Source: Bog-756 sp963756515 (GTDB lineage: Bacteria; Actinomycetota; Acidimicrobiia; Acidimicrobiales; RAAP-2). From it: a DNA stretch of 64,000 bases. Within the stretch, counting starts at the first letter, position 1; every line of letters begins with the position of its first letter. Shown here piece after piece: positions 62,028-64,000 of this stretch. The DNA is taken from assembly GCA_963756515.1 (NCBI GenBank), contig CAVWNV010000009.1, forward strand, positions 186,001-250,000. Direction: 5' to 3'. Both the position numbers and the translations under genes were made by a program. Under the pieces are notes generated by a model that did no database searches, was not told where the DNA came from, and worked only from the letters and a program-made list of their open reading frames with translations.

Positions 62028-63476
62028 ATGAAGAACAATGCGTCGCTTATCTACAATCTGTTCTTGGTCCTTGGCGACTTCCTGGCCCTGGTCGCCGCAT
62101 TTGTCGGTGCCTATATACTTCGCGTTCGTCTACACATCCGGCTGAATCCTAACCACCTTGGTATCGTCCATGCCAGTACCTATATAGAAGTGTTCCTCGT
62201 GCTGCTTCCCTTCTGGATTCTTATTTTTGCCTTACTCGGTCTATACAACAGCAGCATTTACGAGAATCGCTTCAGAGAAGTGGGTCGGCTCCTGGTGGGA
62301 TCATTCATTGGCATGCTGTTCGTCGTTTTCTGGAACTTTATTTCTTCGAAGCCAATCTTCCCCGCCCGACTCATACCCGTGTATGGATTTATCCTCGGGT
62401 TTATCTTTCTCGTTATCTTCCGGGATATAGCCCGACTCATACGAACATACCTATTTGAGCATCACATCGGTCTTACTAACACGCTCATCGTAGGCAGCAA
62501 CAATATTACCGAGGAACTGGTGAAATCCCTTTCCCAGCCACGGACCGGCTACCAGGTTCTCGCTGTCGTCGGCAGCCAGCAGTTTGTACCAGACAAATCC
62601 ATCCCAGTTTGCCGTACTTTTAAATCTTTCCTGGAAACCAAGGAAGCTGAGCAGATTCACTACATTGTCCAGACCGAGCTCTACGCCAACGAGGCCACGA
62701 ATTCCGAGATTCTAACGTATGCGCAGGAGCATCACATTGCTTATCGGTTTACACCAGGCAACAGTGAATTGTTTGTCGGCAATATTGAAGTTGAGCTTTT
62801 TCAATCCCGCCTTCCGGTAATCGCCGTTCGCCAGACCGCGCTCTTTGGCTGGGGCCGCATCGTAAAGCGTCTGTTTGATATTATCTTCGGCTCCATCCTG
62901 CTCATAATCGCTTCGCCATTTATGCTCGTCGTAGCAACGGCCATTAAACTGACTGACATGCGCGCACCCATACTGTTCCGTCAGACTCGACTCACACGGT
63001 ACAATCAAAAATTCACAGCCTACAAGTTTCGGACGGTGAAACCAATCGTGAACGGCCTTGATCCTGAAGAAGCCTTTGCGAAACTTGGCAAGCCCGAGCT
63101 CATCATACGGTACCGGGAGAATGCCGACTATATCCCGAATGATCCGCGTTATACGGCATTCAGCCGCGCAATTCGTAAAGCAAGCCTCGACGAGCTGCCA
63201 CAGCTATTTAATCTTGTCCGAGGCGACATCAGTCTTGTCGGACCACGGCCGCTTATTCCCCGCGAGCTAGCGCTCTATAAAAAACGACACCAGATATTAA
63301 GCGTGAAATCCGGCATGACCGGTCTGGCCGTCGTTTCCCGTCGACCCGACATGAGTTTTGATGAACGACGCAAGCTCGACCTGTACTACGTGCAAAACTG
63401 GAGTATGTGGCTCGATCTCACCATTCTTGCACGTACGGTTTGGGTAGTACTAACCGGCCGTGGAGCCAGGCAGTGA
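62028..63476 (+). CDS. Undecaprenyl-phosphate sugar phosphotransferase (WcaJ/WbaP-type)
   Basis: 482 residues. ATG follows GGGAGAGCC. Four or so N-terminal membrane helices, a Rossmann-like CoA-binding segment (TNTLIVGSNNITEEL), one more helix and the C-terminal sugar transferase domain: KRLFDIIFGSILL, TAYKFRT, KASLDELPQLFNLVRGDISL, GPRPLIPRE and GMTGL...YYVQNWSMWLDL. It starts polysaccharide synthesis by moving sugar-1-phosphate onto undecaprenyl phosphate. Next gene overlaps by 4 bp (GTGA). Confidence 0.93.
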   Translation: MKNNASLIYNLFLVLGDFLALVAAFVGAYILRVRLHIRLNPNHLGIVHASTYIEVFLVLLPFWILIFALLGLYNSSIYENRFREVGRLLVGSFIGMLFVVFWNFISSKPIFPARLIPVYGFILGFIFLVIFRDIARLIRTYLFEHHIGLTNTLIVGSNNITEELVKSLSQPRTGYQVLAVVGSQQFVPDKSIPVCRTFKSFLETKEAEQIHYIVQTELYANEATNSEILTYAQEHHIAYRFTPGNSELFVGNIEVELFQSRLPVIAVRQTALFGWGRIVKRLFDIIFGSILLIIASPFMLVVATAIKLTDMRAPILFRQTRLTRYNQKFTAYKFRTVKPIVNGLDPEEAFAKLGKPELIIRYRENADYIPNDPRYTAFSRAIRKASLDELPQLFNLVRGDISLVGPRPLIPRELALYKKRHQILSVKSGMTGLAVVSRRPDMSFDERRKLDLYYVQNWSMWLDLTILARTVWVVLTGRGARQ

Positions 63477-64000
63477 AAGCCCAGAAAGTAGCAATTGTCC
63501 ACGATTGGTTGATTGGCGGTGGCGCAGAGCGGGTAGTTTACGAGCTGCATCAGCTATACCCGGATGCGCCGATTTATACCTCATACTGCAGCGACGAATG
63601 GCGCCAGCTTCTGGATAATAAAGTTGTTACCGGATACCTCCAGCACTGGCCCTTCTCAAAATTGCGCAAATTTATTCCAGTCTTGCGGATCTGGTGGTTT
63701 ACCCATCTTACCTTTACCGGCTACGACCTGGTAATCAGCAGTACCGGTAACGGCGAGGCAAAGGGCATACGCGTCCCGCACGGGACCACCCACGTGTGTT
63801 ACTGCCATACTCCCACGCATTACTATTGGCGTCATTATGACCAGTATCTACGCCATCCCGGATTCGGCGCCTTTGATCCCGTTGCCCGCATCGGTCTTAA
63901 ACTACTCGTTGGACCGCTCAGAAAGTGGGACTTAAAAGCCTCGAAGCGACCCGACTACTATATCGCAAACTCGACGCATATACAGGCTGATATAAAGAAG
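63473..64000 (+). CDS. Glycosyltransferase family 4 (GT-B), 3' end outside window
   Basis: 176 codons visible from the GTG at 63473, which overlaps the stop of the sugar-transferase gene. The N-terminal acceptor domain starts VAIVHDWLIGGGAERVVYEL, then YDLVISSTGNGEAKGIRVP, VCYCHTPTHYYW and YYIANSTHIQADIKK. This is the WbaZ/mannosyltransferase type of GT4. The donor domain is beyond the window. Cotranscribed with the previous gene. Confidence 0.9.
   Translation, partial: MKAQKVAIVHDWLIGGGAERVVYELHQLYPDAPIYTSYCSDEWRQLLDNKVVTGYLQHWPFSKLRKFIPVLRIWWFTHLTFTGYDLVISSTGNGEAKGIRVPHGTTHVCYCHTPTHYYWRHYDQYLRHPGFGAFDPVARIGLKLLVGPLRKWDLKASKRPDYYIANSTHIQADIKK

Overview
The window is two unrelated pieces of DNA joined near position 60,110. 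Positions 1 to about 60,109 are uniformly GC-rich and read as an actinobacterium. Supporting genes are a mycothiol-dependent (MDMPI-type) enzyme, DUF2630, the Mec+/CysO/CysM cysteine system next to MBL-hydrolase/rph/rdgB in a mycobacteria-like order, and an actinobacterial-type tmRNA. The N-terminal GPGWW..SDGRWY motif of the DUF4190 protein and the many acyl-CoA, SDR and Baeyer-Villiger genes make me favour Acidimicrobiia; that placement is inference. Positions ~60,110 to 64,000 are visibly richer in A/T, with other codon use and gene content (cobalamin riboswitch, orphan LexA-type DNA-binding domain, GtrA, WcaJ-type sugar transferase). They look like a different bacterium, perhaps a Patescibacteria/Saccharibacteria member. 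Two truncated genes abut at the join, so an assembly chimera is the simplest explanation.

Layout. 1-4.1 kb: hemerythrin-like protein (5' end missing), PQQ-type propeller lipoprotein, RlmD/TrmA-like RNA methyltransferase, small lipoprotein. 4.1-8.3 kb: a copper group (secreted type II copper monooxygenase, Cu(I) P1B-ATPase with an extra C-terminal extracytoplasmic domain, CopZ-like HMA protein). 8.4-15.6 kb: ferritin-like unknown, two GGDEF-EAL proteins, MDMPI enzyme, GNAT. 15.6-20.8 kb: PLP decarboxylase and Gfo/Idh/MocA oxidoreductase (overlapping start/stop), TerB-like unknown, MFS transporter. 20.8-28 kb: Baeyer-Villiger monooxygenase, divergent esterase, three SDR-fold proteins, acyl-CoA dehydrogenase: a plausible ketone/ester catabolic set. 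28-36 kb: formate-tetrahydrofolate ligase with a 14-bp tandem array at its stop codon, SnoaL-like, class II aldolase, DsbA-like and a large membrane protein.

36-46.7 kb: an AT-rich promoter region, a small winged-helix-like protein, a 2,473-residue secreted protein with 15 near-identical ~87-residue Ig-like repeats, a Cys-repeat lipoprotein, and a secreted FnIII protein bracketed by a duplicated ssrA 3' end. 46.7-51.6 kb: ssrA and smpB, then mec-cysO-cysM, MBL hydrolase, rph, rdgB. CysO has ten residues after its Gly-Gly, so it must be cut before it can carry sulfur; the adjacent JAMM peptidase is the obvious candidate. 51.6-60.1 kb: DUF4190 and DUF4388 proteins, enoyl-CoA hydratase, L,D-transpeptidase, GlnD, small membrane protein, glycosyltransferase, tRNA-Cys, truncated PhyH dioxygenase. 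60.1-64 kb: riboswitch-controlled unknown ORF, LexA-like, GtrA, then a surface-polysaccharide operon running off the window.

A recurring pattern is TANNNT followed by exactly six bases and then the start codon, without a Shine-Dalgarno. It is seen for nine genes and implies widespread leaderless transcription; I used it to choose starts.
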